In this document: positions 1-11,100 of the stretch, piece by piece | Layout: every line of letters starts with the position of its first letter | Numbering within the stretch: position 1 is the first letter of the stretch | Assembly (NCBI GenBank): GCA_029339505.1 | Contig: JAQISU010000108.1 | Span: forward strand, 20,345,501-20,409,500 | DNA: 64,000 nucleotides | Reading direction: 5' to 3' | DNA from: Unio delphinus | Taxonomy: Eukaryota; Mollusca; Bivalvia; Unionida; Unionidae | The notes under the pieces: generated by a model | What the model was told of the DNA's origin: nothing | The model's database searches: none | Seen by the model: only the letters and a program-made list of their open reading frames with translations | Made by a program: the position numbers and the translations under genes

Positions 1-257
1 ACAGCAAAAACTAAGGCAGCTATATTACATATACATCCGGTTGGGTTCAAAGATACTTAATTTTTTAGTATCTTCGGTGGGTGCGTTCGAAAACAAGACA
101 AGACTAAATAGTTCGAAAACAATACAAGAATTTGTTCAATATTGGACTTAAATATGAAAATCAGTTATACCATATATTTATTTTTTTTATTAAATACTGT
201 AATAAACTGTTACTAAATAGTGTTTGACTTGATCAAAAATCAATGTACCGTATTGTT
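1..257. other. AT-rich flank, no gene seen
   Basis: No coding potential was recognised. The stretch borders the deleted pogo-like element on its right. I looked here for the matching left terminal inverted repeat of that element and did not find it, so its end lies outside the window or has decayed. Confidence 0.3.
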
Positions 258-557
258 CTATTCATCTTCATTTTCATCGTCATCAGTTTCGGCTTCAAAT
301 CCACTGAAACTTGAATCAAATTCACTGTCGTCGTCGCGGAATAACTCCATAACTGCCTCATTGGCGTCAGAGGTATCGGATGCAGCTGCGTCGTCGTTGG
401 AAGAACTGATATAGCTAGACGATTCGGGAATTATCCCACACTTTCTGAAGCCATTGATGATTGTCATAATTTTCACTTTCTCCCATGCCGTATATGACTT
501 TCGCTTCGGCATCCTGAAAATTTTATAAATTTTAAAAATGCTAAGCAAATTGATCAC
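258..557 (-). pseudogene. pogo/Tigger-like DDE transposase, internally deleted
   Basis: The open frame begins with leader residues and then MPKRKSYTAWEK at about residue 16, which resembles the start of pogo/Tigger transposase DNA-binding domains. Within about 10 residues it passes to NGFRKCGI, the signature usually found after the DDE catalytic core. It ends in an acidic tail containing DDDSEFDSSFSGF and a run of D and E. The helix-turn-helix bulk and the whole catalytic core, normally several hundred residues, are absent. What remains is about 85 residues joining the N-terminal edge to the C-terminal tail. It could not catalyse transposition, but it may belong to a non-autonomous family mobilised in trans. 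The two family signatures are recalled, not searched. Confidence 0.55.
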
Positions 558-1052
558 ACATTTATATCTAACAAGAGACTGTTCCCACGTTTATATATGC
601 TAACCGCATACATCGGGCGTTTATTAGTCTGTGTACTAACCCCACCCGCTGAAGACTTGGCCTAGCGGATCAAAGAAGCTGCCTTTACATCCGGCGTTTA
701 TTGTTCTAGAATCTAGATACCAGGTACTAAATCCATCCGCTAATGGCCTTTGATCTCAACTAAAAATGGTAATGAAGCCTTGTTTACATCCGACGGGTGA
801 TGGAACATTGGACAAATTGTCATTTATGATAAAGGGAAGGAAACCACTGGATATAAATTGCTCAGTGCGACAGATGGCTAGGCCGCGTGAGTCTTATGTA
901 ATTTTTTGTTACACAAATCGGCAAAACCCGCGTCTTATATATGGGATGCGACTTATGTTAAATATTTTTTTTACACAAATCGTCAAAACACGCGTCTTAT
1001 ATACGGGTGCGTCTTATAATTGAGTGCGTCTTATATACGCGAAAATACGGTA
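258..1052 (-). mobile_element. Non-autonomous pogo-like DNA transposon, partial
   Basis: The element contains the deleted transposase frame and ends on the right with a candidate terminal repeat at 1024-1052, which reads GTGCGTCTTATATACGCGAA and onward. Just inside are further copies of the CGTCTTATA word at about 931 and 991. Terminal repeats of this type are known from pogo/Tigger-like and related families. The left terminus and the TA target duplication were not found, so the left boundary given is only the edge of the frame. Confidence 0.45.
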
Positions 1053-2736
1053 ATTCCAAATATATCTAAATGAATAACAATTGTACCAAAATAGTACTTT
1101 TTTCAGAAAGTAATATTGAGCATTTAGCAATCAAAGTGAATAATTTAAATAAATAATACAAATAAATCCTCCCAAATTAAGACTGAACACAACTAAAAGA
1201 CTGATTTTTCTTCTGAATCAAAATAGGAATAAGAATTTATGTTTGCTTCTTAGTAGAGTAGGCCCAAACTCTAATCCTCGATTATGTACAAAGGTCATTC
1301 GTGCTATATAAATTAAGAATGCATAACATATAATCGTAGACATAAGTCAACATACAATAAAATTAAATATACCTGACACAAATATAAACAATGTGATATT
1401 AATATTCAAAATACAATGATAGAAAACACAACAAAAGTGGTGCAAAGAAAGGGCAAACAAGAATGTATAATGACTGAAACAAATTAAATTGAATACAGTA
1501 AATATGTTGAAAGTGACGCGTCACTTTGAAGTTTCTAGACATTTTAATTCCAACGACGTCGTTTCTCCATGGTTCCTTCGTTTCACATATTTTGTTTATA
1601 AAACAAGGAAATGGGCCATGTTCCTAAGCGGTTATTTGAAAGAAATGGCTCTTAAATGATACTTATACAGGCGACTATAGGTTAACATGCGGGAGACAAT
1701 ATGGCCTCAAACGGGAAGGAAAATATTGGCATTGTAGCATCTGCTGGTATAGCCTTAAATGGTTGAAACATTATAGATTCAAACGGGAAATTAACTTTAC
1801 GTCGTTATTTTGAAGACATATCTTCTCCCACTTGTTATGGTGTCTAAGAATTTTTTGAGCCTTTAAAAGTAATGCAAATTCTTAATTTTTATCTACAATC
1901 CAAACACATCATATACATTATTCACCAATCGCATTCAAAACTATGTAATCCAGCTCCTGCTGTTTTAACTACAATCCAAATAACCACGTATAATCTATCC
2001 AGTAATCTCGTTGTGATTAATATATGCAAATCATTAATAATAATATAATATTTCTGATTCAGAATAATCATGAAATGTTTCAGATTCAGAATTATAATAA
2101 TAATAATTTTGAAACTTTCTTCACAAAATCGGATGATTTTAATTACTTTTAGTATCAAATACCCTAACAGAATATGCTATTCGGACGATTTTCATTATTT
2201 ATACTATTAAATATTATATCAGGATTTGCACTAATAAAATATTTCTGATTCGGAAAAATAATAAAATATTTTTGATTCTTTAATAATAATATAAAAGTCT
2301 GATTCAGAATAATAATAAAATACTTCTGTCTTGACTAAAAACACCTACTTTCATTTTCTATACTCGGACCTACTTTCATTTTCTATTCTCGGAACTACTT
2401 CATTTTCCATATCCTATTTAATTGTCTAATCGCAGATTAATATTTGTCTTTGGTTTTTTTTGGATATTGGTTTGACAATTCTGATCTTATTTTCTCAACG
2501 GCGTTAAAGAGATGTGCAACTATCTTTAATTAATTATCATCCGCTAATCAAACAAAGACAACTGGTTGAATTCTCCTTATAAATCTATACTCTGCTGGTG
2601 GAGTATATATATCTCCTGATTTAAGCTCTTGTAAGTATTCAGAAAGAATTTTTCATGATTGAGTTCATCAGATAATAGTAATCTTTCATCTTTTAAATTT
2701 TTAATATCATAAATAATATTATTAATATTTTCATAA

Positions 2737-2739
<3 letters not shown>
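1053..2739. other. No gene seen, AT-rich with degenerate short repeats
   Basis: No convincing coding sequence or RNA gene is visible. Between about 2050 and 2330 the word CTGATTCAGAATAAT and variants recur several times next to (TAA) runs, suggesting a decayed tandem repeat. The pair ACCTACTTTCATTTTCTA at 2343 and 2369 is another short local duplication. Confidence 0.4.

Positions 2740-2794
<55 letters not shown>
2740..2794. repeat. (TA)n microsatellite
   Basis: About 27 uninterrupted TA units. Confidence 0.95.
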
Positions 2795-2798
<4 letters not shown>

Positions 2799-3911
2799 GT
2801 AAAATAGACAGTAGCATGATGAGCAGTTATCATTCGCGGAGTCCCTTATCGGCTTTGTATCTTTCATAGGGTCATTTTTGCCTTTTTGAGACTTTTGTCT
2901 CTTTCGGTACCCTATGGCAGTTTCCTTATGCCGGCCATTCCTTCTTAATGTCCGTGTGGGGTTACCCTTCGTTAGATTTAGAGCTTTTACATCCACGCTA
3001 CTGTTTATTCTGGGGCGTCACAAATTCCTATTCTCCAGCGACTTTTCTAAGCGAAACACCGCACCCCATCACACACACCCAACCCCACCCCACCCCCTCC
3101 GATCAAAACCCCAGCGATCATACGCACCACGTTGTCTAAACGTGATGGGATAGGTCTACATGAAACGCTTTCGGGCTGACGCCCACACTTATATACAGAA
3201 ACCCTATTATTGGTGTAGTCGGCAATATGTCGGTTACTAGATTCGAACCGTGACAACCAAGTACAAGAATCATCCACGCTACGTATGCCATATGGTAATA
3301 ATCTGACAATTATATGTTTCAGAACATATTATATAGTTACTTTTTAGTGCAATAAAATAATAAAACTTGAATTTAACAAGAAAAATTTGCACAAAAAATA
3401 CAACTTGAATTTAGTTCTACTGAATAAGTCAATCAATTTTCTGGATAATATATAAGATAGTGTACATTCTTTTGAAAGTCAGGGGAGGGAACTCTGTTTG
3501 CTTTTACACCTCCACGACAGAGTTATTCCCATTGTCTGTATCGACATAAGAAAATGAAATCCATTGCTCATACAAGTATGAAAAAGCTGATTTAGTAATA
3601 ATATCTGCAACACGTTGCACCCGAGGGGGGGGGGGGGGTAATACCGAAATATTTTCCAGCTTCATTCATCGATTAAAATATTTAATCTTCTCCAGTCTCT
3701 TTGCTGATTGATGTAACCGGCTTCTTCGTCAATATTTTGTTATATTTTTTAATTTCCTTATTTTTACAGTTTGTCGCAGCTAATACGATCGATCACAAGA
3801 TCATCTTTGATTTATCCAAAGAAACATTCGAAAATGAATTATGATAAAGATATATTTTTTCCCCCGAAGTAAATCTGAGCTTCTTTAACGAAACAAGATA
3901 TCAAAAAGATT
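2795..3911. other. No gene seen, possible decayed tRNA-like repeat
   Basis: No supported gene. On the - strand around 3240-3290 a TAGCGTGGATG word stands about 35 bases before GGTTCGAATC, loosely like pol III boxes A and B, so a decayed SINE is possible but weak. A C-rich stretch at 3060-3110 gives several spurious short frames. A G run lies at about 3626-3638. The 5' LTR expected for the retrotransposon that follows was not found here. Confidence 0.35.
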
Positions 3912-4243
3912 TTGGTCCAATATTTGAAAAAAAAGAATGTTTTGGAAAAAAGTGCTTTGATTTCGGTCAGCAAGTCTGCATCATACTCTGACATTAAACT
4001 AAAGGAATTAGAATTAAAGATCAAGATGGAATTAGAGTTGAAGAAGCTGGAATTTCAGGAAAAGGAGAGCGAGAGACAGGAAAGGGAGAAAGAAAGACAA
4101 TTACAATATGAAAAAGAGGAGAGAGAGACAGGAAAGGGAGAAAGAAAGACAATTACAATCTGAAAAAGAGCAGATGCGGAATGATAGAGAGAGATATAGA
4201 GGAGAAAGAAAGGCAAATTGAATTACAAAAAGAGCAGATGCGG

Positions 4244-4309
<66 letters not shown>

Positions 4310-5135
4310 AAGAAATGGAATATCAAATTAAAATGAAAGAAATAGAGCTGGCAAGTGAAAATCACCATCATACTTCAAATCAAAATTTAAATTTTGATTT
4401 AGCAATGAATATTAGATTAGTGCCCCCTTTCAGAGAAAAAGAAGTATACAAATACTTCATTCGTTTTGAAAAAGTTGCAGAAAATTTAAAGTGGCCAAGA
4501 GAGAATTGAACTCAGTTATTACAATGTGTACTTACTGGTAAGGCTAGTGATATTTACACTTCACTGTCCGTTCAGCAACGTGGTGACTATAATGTGGTTA
4601 AAGAATACATTCTAAGGGGTTATGAGTTAGTCCTTGAAGCTTATCTGCAACAATTCAGAAATTACAGAAAAAAAGCTGGACAAAGTCATGTCAAATTTGC
4701 TAGAGATAAAGAGCAGTTGTTTGATAGATGTGCTTAGCCAAGAAAGTCGAACAAGATTATCAAAATCTCAAGCAAATTATATTAATTGAAGAGTTTAAAA
4801 ACTGCGTTCATAGTGACGTTAAGTCTTATCTTGATGAGCATAAGATTGAAACCTTGGAAAATGCTGCTCGTGCTGCTGACGAATATTCTTTGACACATGA
4901 AGTTCCTTTTGTTAACAAGACTGCTACTTTTTTTCTGGCAGAAAAGTATTTCCGCCTAATACAAGCCCTTCTAAAACTCAAACTAGCACAACTTTCAAAA
5001 ATCAAACTTCAGAGAAGCTTGATTCTAGATCCTTGTCTCTTCCGACGTGTATCTATTGCAAGAAAAAAGGACACGTTATTTATGATTGCTACAAATTGAA
5101 AAATAGGCATCAGAATCAAAACAGACCTGTTCCAA
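3912..5135 (+). pseudogene. gag: Outer element gag (capsid and zinc knuckle), broken
   Basis: The N-terminal part is a charged, Lys/Glu-rich coiled coil (KELELKIKMELELKK and following), like the start of the inner element's gag. A GA microsatellite at 4247-4306 then disrupts the frame. The frame resumes at 4315, stops with TGA at 4507, and continues with capsid-like residues around LTGKASDIYTSL and GYELVLEAYLQQFRN (about 4530-4670), comparable with the SCAN-like capsid of the inner element. A further frame (4728-5099) carries the end of the capsid. The zinc knuckle CIYCKKKGHVIYDC (CX2CX4HX4C, about 5048-5089) lies in yet another frame. At least three frame breaks show that no Gag can be made. 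The 3912 start is a TTG frame edge, not a true initiator. Confidence 0.75.
4247..4306. repeat. (GA)n microsatellite inside gag
   Basis: About 30 GA units in the coiled-coil-coding part of gag. They probably arose from the Glu/Arg-rich codons already there (GAG, AGA), and they now break the frame. Confidence 0.9.
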
Positions 5136-5241
5136 ATGCTCTTATTTCTAAGAGGTTAAGGTCACAGTCATGTGTTGAAAGCAATACATTTGTTGGGTCT
5201 AATAAATCCCACCGGACACCGGAGCTTCTCAGAGTCTTTTA

Positions 5242-5788
5242 TTGTCAGGTACTTTGCCTTTTTCTGAGAAGTCTTCTTCTAATGAAAGTGTTCTTATTCA
5301 GGGAGTAGAGTGTGGCTTTGTTAAAGTTCCTCTCCATTGTGTAAATTTGTCATCAGACTTAGTGTCAGGACCTGTGACAATCGGAACAGTCTCGGTTTTA
5401 CCCGTAAAGGGCATTCATTTATTGCTAGGCAACGACTTAGCTGGAGACAAAGCTGTAGTTAATCCACTTGTAACTGACAAGCCTGATATGGATCAGAAAG
5501 TCGATCCAATTGAAATAGAATTTCCTGACATATTTCAAGATTGAGTAGTTACCAGAGCTATGGCAAAGAAAGCTCTTGAGAATGATTTTGATGGAGGCAG
5601 CATTCCTTTAGCTGACACGTGTATAAGTCAGGCTTATGATGAGGTCACTTTTACTCCTTGCTTGGATCAATCAGAAGCTATTGATCATAGTGATCCTCTT
5701 TTAACAACTCATTCTCTTTATTCCAAACAGGGTAGATAAACGACAGTCACTTGTCGTCGAATAGGAAAAAGATCCTGAGATCTCCTGT
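5242..5788 (+). pseudogene. Outer element protease remnant and spacer
   Basis: The frame 5242-5544 carries VKGIHLLLGNDLAG, which fits the C-terminal part of a retropepsin-like domain as found in Gmr1-like polyproteins. The catalytic D(T/S)G motif was not found, so the N-terminal half of the protease is lost or unrecognisable. A TGA at 5542 is followed in the same frame by residues such as VTRAMAKKALEND, a Gly/Asp-rich linker and a further stop, leading towards the integrase. The assignment rests on context and the LLLGNDLAG motif. Confidence 0.5.
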
Positions 5789-6545
5789 TTGTTTCAAAGG
5801 GCCATAAGTGAGACTGAAGCCACTGAAGTTCCTGTCTGTTATTTCATTACAAATGGAATTCTTATGAGAAAATGGAGACCTCCCGAGGTATCTGCTGGTG
5901 ATGAGTGGTCAGTGAACTATCAAATAGTAGTTCCAAAACCTAACAGACAGGAAATACTTAATCTGGCCCATGAAACTCATTTGGCTGGTCATTTAAGGAT
6001 TAATAAAACTTATCGCAAGATCTTGACTCACTTCTATTGGCCAAAAATCAAAAGTGATGTTGCCAAATACTGTAGATCTTGTCATACTTGTCAAATGATA
6101 GGAAAACCCAATCAGAAGATACCTAAGGCTCATCTACAACCTTTTCCTGCCTTTGACGAACCATTTAGCAGAATTATGGTAGATTGTGTAGGTCCCTTAC
6201 CCAAGACCAAGTCAGGTAACCAATACCTGTTGACCATTATGTGTGCGTCAACAAGGTTTCCAGAGGCAATTCCGTTAAGGAATATAAAATCTAAAATTAT
6301 AGTAAAAGCTTTGATAAGGTTTTTTACTCAGTATGGCCTTCCCAAATCTATTCAGTTTGATCAAGGTTCAAACTTCATGTCTGGAATTTTCCAGCAAGTT
6401 ATGTATGAATTAGGTATTCAACAATTCAAATCTTCTGCCTATCACCCTGAGAGCCAAGGGGCATTAGAAAGATTCCATCAGACTTTGAAAAAGATTATTC
6501 GATCATATTGTTTTGATACGAATAAAGATTGGGGTGAAGGCATTC
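5789..6545 (+). pseudogene. Outer element integrase, N-terminal and core part
   Basis: This 250-residue frame holds an HHCC zinc-binding domain (HETHLAGH, then CRSCHTC at about residues 95-101) and a DDE core. The three acidic positions are visible as MVDCVGPL, FDQGSNF and GALERFH, so the catalytic triad is preserved. The frame is cut a few codons after DWGEG by insertion of the inner retrotransposon. The remaining C-terminal part resumes at 14275, in frame once the insertion and one copy of the 5-bp duplication are discounted. In the Ty3/Gypsy group this protein joins cDNA to host DNA. Confidence 0.85.
6541..6545 (+). other. Target-site duplication, left copy (CATTC)
   Basis: CATTC directly precedes the inner element's TGTAACAG terminus and recurs at 14275-14279 directly after its GTGACA terminus. 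A 5-bp duplication is the normal product of LTR retrotransposon integration. Confidence 0.9.
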
Positions 6546-8018
6546 TGTAACAGAATTGTTACCGAGAGGATGGTGGATTAAATGAACAACACAAACACAA
6601 TATGTGAAAGAAAATATAAATTTATGAAATAAATTATTAATGAAAAATAATGATGTATCAACACAATAACTCATGCGCTCAACCCACAATTACACTCACA
6701 ACCATTCACAATACATGAATAAATGAAATATCAATACAAAATAAAACTCAGATATAAAGGGATCTCTTGGACTATACACAGATCCAAGGAACCTTTACGA
6801 AAGTTATATTACCGCAAATATAAATTATGATGACAAATCAAACTATACTATCGCACGTATGGATTGCGACACCTAGCACGAACATATACATGTATTCAAT
6901 AAAGTTGCTAGCTTTTATTGAGATTCATGCAATCCCTTGAAATACTATTATGGTCTGAAATAACCATGGAAATACAACAATGTATTCAATTGTACTACAA
7001 TTGCAACACACATATGTGTCTCGACCCTGTATAACCGTACGATTCACTAACAGTTGAATCGCCGCCCCGTTTCCCCGAAGACCTAGGGTTGACCAATACT
7101 TTTACCGGCCGTTTGCCCTTCACGGATCCACCACAGTTATACGTACAGACAGCATACAACATCTACTAGGACCAACGTTCCTCAATACCCTAGATGTCGC
7201 CCCGGATGTTTACAACTTTAGACAGCTCCGACGCTCGGACTTCTAGATTTCCGGATATTTACACGTCACGACAGATGTAGACGAACAGACAGTTCGACAG
7301 ACAGACAGTCAGATACTTCAATTCGATTGCACAATAAATCAGCAACAATTTCTGCTACGATATCAGAGATGTTATCAGATGCGTTATCAGATGCGTTATC
7401 AAACGTTATCAGATGCGCTATCAGAGATGCTATCAACGATGTTATTAGATGCGCTATCAGAGATGTTTTCAGATGCGTTATCAGCTACAATAAAGAAACC
7501 AGACTAATAATAGTTGTCTCAAAAAAATAATCTAAACCTTAGATTACGCTAATGCATTTAAAGTCTAATAGTGACTAGTAATTCCAAATATTCCACGTTT
7601 AAAATCTGCATTGCAATAAAGGCATCATTATATGAAATGATAGACTGAATAAAATTCACAATAAAACGAAATATAAATTTAACACTCACCCCTTTGGCTG
7701 GAGATTGAAAGACGAGCTTATCTATCCTGTGATTAGATACTTTAGGTCCCGTAAAATTGATCATAAATATTCTGCCTTATATACCCTCAAATAGGTGAGC
7801 ATAAATCACAGCAAGATTACCGTGCACCACGTGAAACTAATGTTCCGGATTTCATGTAAATAAAAATCAGGCACATGCAAATCGTTACACGCCGCTTACC
7901 TTGGAGAAAACCACTTATTCACCCCAGGTAATGCATGTACGACGAAACAAAGAAAATGGTGAGATTAGTTTGTAAATCAAGAAGAAAATAAATTTAATTT
8001 TCGCCTAATTCTGTGACA
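6546..8018 (-). repeat. Inner element 3' LTR (1473 bp)
   Basis: The LTR is bounded by TGTAACAGAATT and AATTCTGTGACA, a near-perfect 12-bp inverted pair. It matches 12777-14274 throughout. By eye I count about five substitutions plus one length change of about 25 bp in an internal run of 12-bp units (ATCAGATGCGTT and ATCAGAGATGTT, about 7360-7490). Such identity means recent insertion. Short frames inside, such as 7327-7530, only reflect the 12-bp repeat. Confidence 0.95.
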
Positions 8019-8020
8019 AT

Positions 8021-8032
8021 ACCTCCCCCCTA
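8021..8032 (-). promoter_or_regulatory. Polypurine tract of inner element
   Basis: On the - strand the sequence TTAGGGGGGAGGT lies two bases before the 3' LTR edge. This purine run would prime plus-strand DNA synthesis. Its place between the end of the polyprotein and the LTR is as expected. Confidence 0.8.
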
Positions 8033-8167
8033 AGAATAAAAATGTACATATTTTTAAAACTAACACAGAATAGAAGAAAAATAACTACTGATGATATCTT
8101 ACAACATTTACACTTGTTATACTACAATCTGGATTTTATTACTGGGCAAATTCATACAAATTTCCCA

Positions 8168-11100
8168 TCATGCCCTACTCAAGTAGTCTGCACCTACATT
8201 TTCAACTCCCCTTATTGCTTCTACACGGAAACGATAAGGTTGTAGTGTTAGCGCCCAACGCATCAACCGAGCGTTGGCGACCTTGGCCTTGTTTAAATAC
8301 AGTAGGGGTTGGTGATCAGTCTCGAGAACGAAATCTCTCCCAAATAGATATGCGTGATACTTCCCAATTCCCCATACTACGGCCAAACATTCCTTTTCTA
8401 TGACGGAATAATTCTTCTCCCTGGGTAGCAATTTCCTACTCGAGTAAGCTACGGGTAACTTACTGTCGTCTTGCTCTTGCAGTAAAACTGCCCCCAACCC
8501 AGTTTCAGAAGCATCTGTTCTTAGAATAAAAGGTTTGCTGACATCTGGCAATTTTAATATAGGTGCACTAACAAGTTTCTCTTTCAGAGTACAAAATGCT
8601 TTATCTTGTGGCGGTCCCCATTCAACTTTATTTGGTTGCCCCTTCTTGGTCAAATCAGACAGTGGGCTAGCAATGGCTGCAAAGTTCGGTATAAACTTTC
8701 TATAAAAACCTACTAGACCTAGAAATGATCTTACCTGCGTTTTATTGGTTGGCTTTGGTGCGTCTCTAATTGCTTCAACTTGCGTGGGATGAGGTTTTAA
8801 CTGACCCATACCGCTGACCCTATGACCCAAACAATCTAAATCTGTATAACCAATACTGCATTTAGTGGGTCTCACTGTGAGGTTCGCTCTGCGGAGTCTA
8901 TTGAAGAGCTCGCTCAGGACGGACACGTGCTCACTCCAAGTATTCGTGTACACGAATATGTCGTCTACGAAGCTATCAACGTTTGCTAAACCTTTAAGCA
9001 ACTTACGCATCAAACGACAACAGGTGGCGCTGGCTCCAACTAACCCGAATGGCATCACTTTGAATTGATACAAACCTTTCTGGGTCGCAAATGCTGTCAA
9101 AGGTCGGGACTCAGGGACAATGAGAACCTGCCAATATCCCTTGGACAGATCCAGTTTGGAAATCCATCGGTTTCCCGACAGCTTTGCAAATAGACCCTGC
9201 ATATCTGGCATTGGTTCTGCATCGAACACAGTGATTTTATTTAACTGCCGAAAATCAATGCAGAATCGGTTCGTCCCGTCCTTTTTCCTGACTAGCACTA
9301 CTGGAGAAGAATATGGCGAGTTGGAGGGTTCAATCACCCCCAGATCCAACATTTTACCCACCTCTTCGTCCACAGCTTCACGTGCGTTGTATGGCACCGG
9401 ATATCCCTTGATTCGAATAGGGTCAGACGTATTCAGTTTAATTTTGAGGTCCAACAAAGTTGTACAACCTGGTCTGTCTGTGAATACATAAGAGTGTTTA
9501 GCCAAGAGCGCATTAATCTGTTGACGCTGGTCTTTCGTCAACTCCGCACTCACATCGACTTCATCTATCCCCTCCCACGCAACTCCCAAGGGACATTCAA
9601 GGGAACTCTCGATATTCGAATCAGCTTCATCATCGTTTACGACTGCCGTATAAACGACATTTAAGACCCCCTTTTCAACATTGTCGCTCTGTCTCTTGAT
9701 GTATAACTTGAGCATGTTAGCATGGAATGTCTTTAAATCCCCGTCCATGTCAATTTTATAGTCCATGTCACCTTTTACCTCTTTAACTTCATAGGGACCT
9801 TTCCAATGGACTAATAACTTATTCGGACTCGTTGGAAGAAGCAATAGAACCTGATCTCCCACAAGAAATTTCCTATTTCGCGCTCTGCGGTTGTAATACT
9901 TGGCATATCTACGCCCCGATTTAATTAATTCGTCACGTGGCATCTGGCATGTATTCTCAAGTTTATTTCTTAGATCCAACACGTACTGGTAAGTTGTTTT
10001 TATTTCCTCGTTCGCGACGTCACCAGTCCATAGTTCGCGTAGTATCCGCATCGGGCCTCGAACTGTTCTACCGTACAACAGTTCGAAGGGTGAAAACCCT
10101 AAACTTTCCTGCGGTACTTCCCGGTACGCGAACAAAACAGCGTTTAAATAACGGTCCCAGTCTTGCGGACGTTCCGCGCACATCTTTCGCAGCATGCTTT
10201 TCAGGGTACCATTAAACTTCTCTACCAGTCCATTGCACATCGGATGGTATGGGGTAGTGTTTAGCTGTTTGATGGATAACAGCCTACTTATTTCACCCAT
10301 GAGGTCAGAGGTGAATTGGGCACCACAATCAGTGAGGATTTCTTCTGGCACCCCTACCCTACTGAAGATATCAACTAATGCTTCAGCTACCCTTTCCGTT
10401 TCAATAGTTGGTAACGCTACGGCTTCAGGGTATCTGGTCGCGTAATCAACCAAAGTAAGAATATACCGATTCTTTCTTTCGGTAACAGGGTGTATTGGTC
10501 CTACAATATCTACTGCCACTCTTTTAAACGGTGTATCTATTAATGGCATCTGTCCTAAGGGCACCCTTGTGACCCTTCCCTTACAGACGGTTTTCTGACA
10601 TACGTCGCACGACCTACAGAACCGTGTGACATCGCCATTAACACCGGGACAGTAGAATTCAGCGACTACCCTGCTAGTGGTCTTAGCCTTACCTAGGTGT
10701 CCTGCCATGCTTGACTCATGCGCCACCCTAAGTACTTGAGATCTATATCTCTGGGGTACGACCACTAGCCAATACTTCTTACCCTCCCGAGCGCTAAACT
10801 CCCTATGAATTAATCCGTTCTTGCGTACGAATCTCGAGCTACCCCCACGCTTGCAGTGTTTAATCGCGCCGGACGTGATTTTCTCAACAATTGTTCTGAT
10901 GGATTCATCACGTTCTTGCTCTTGTTTGAAATCATCACGCCAAATTCCGGAGATCGATTCAGGGACTATTAATTTATGAAACGCGGTTTTCTCTCGCCGT
11001 GTTTGCGCTCGCGTTTCGACTGCCTGAGCCAAAGGTATTTTCAAATCGGCCATGGTTGGAAGACGGGAACCTTCAACATTACCGATCGTCAGATCGTAAA

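Noticed and set aside
3230..3295. Possible tRNA gene on the - strand (GGTTCGAATC)
   Set aside because: Box A is poor and no acceptor stem pairs. At most this is a decayed SINE head.
7558..7764. Identical 68-codon - strand frames in both LTRs (also 13814-14020)
   Set aside because: The identity only reflects the LTR duplication. No motif or leader suggests a real LTR-encoded protein.
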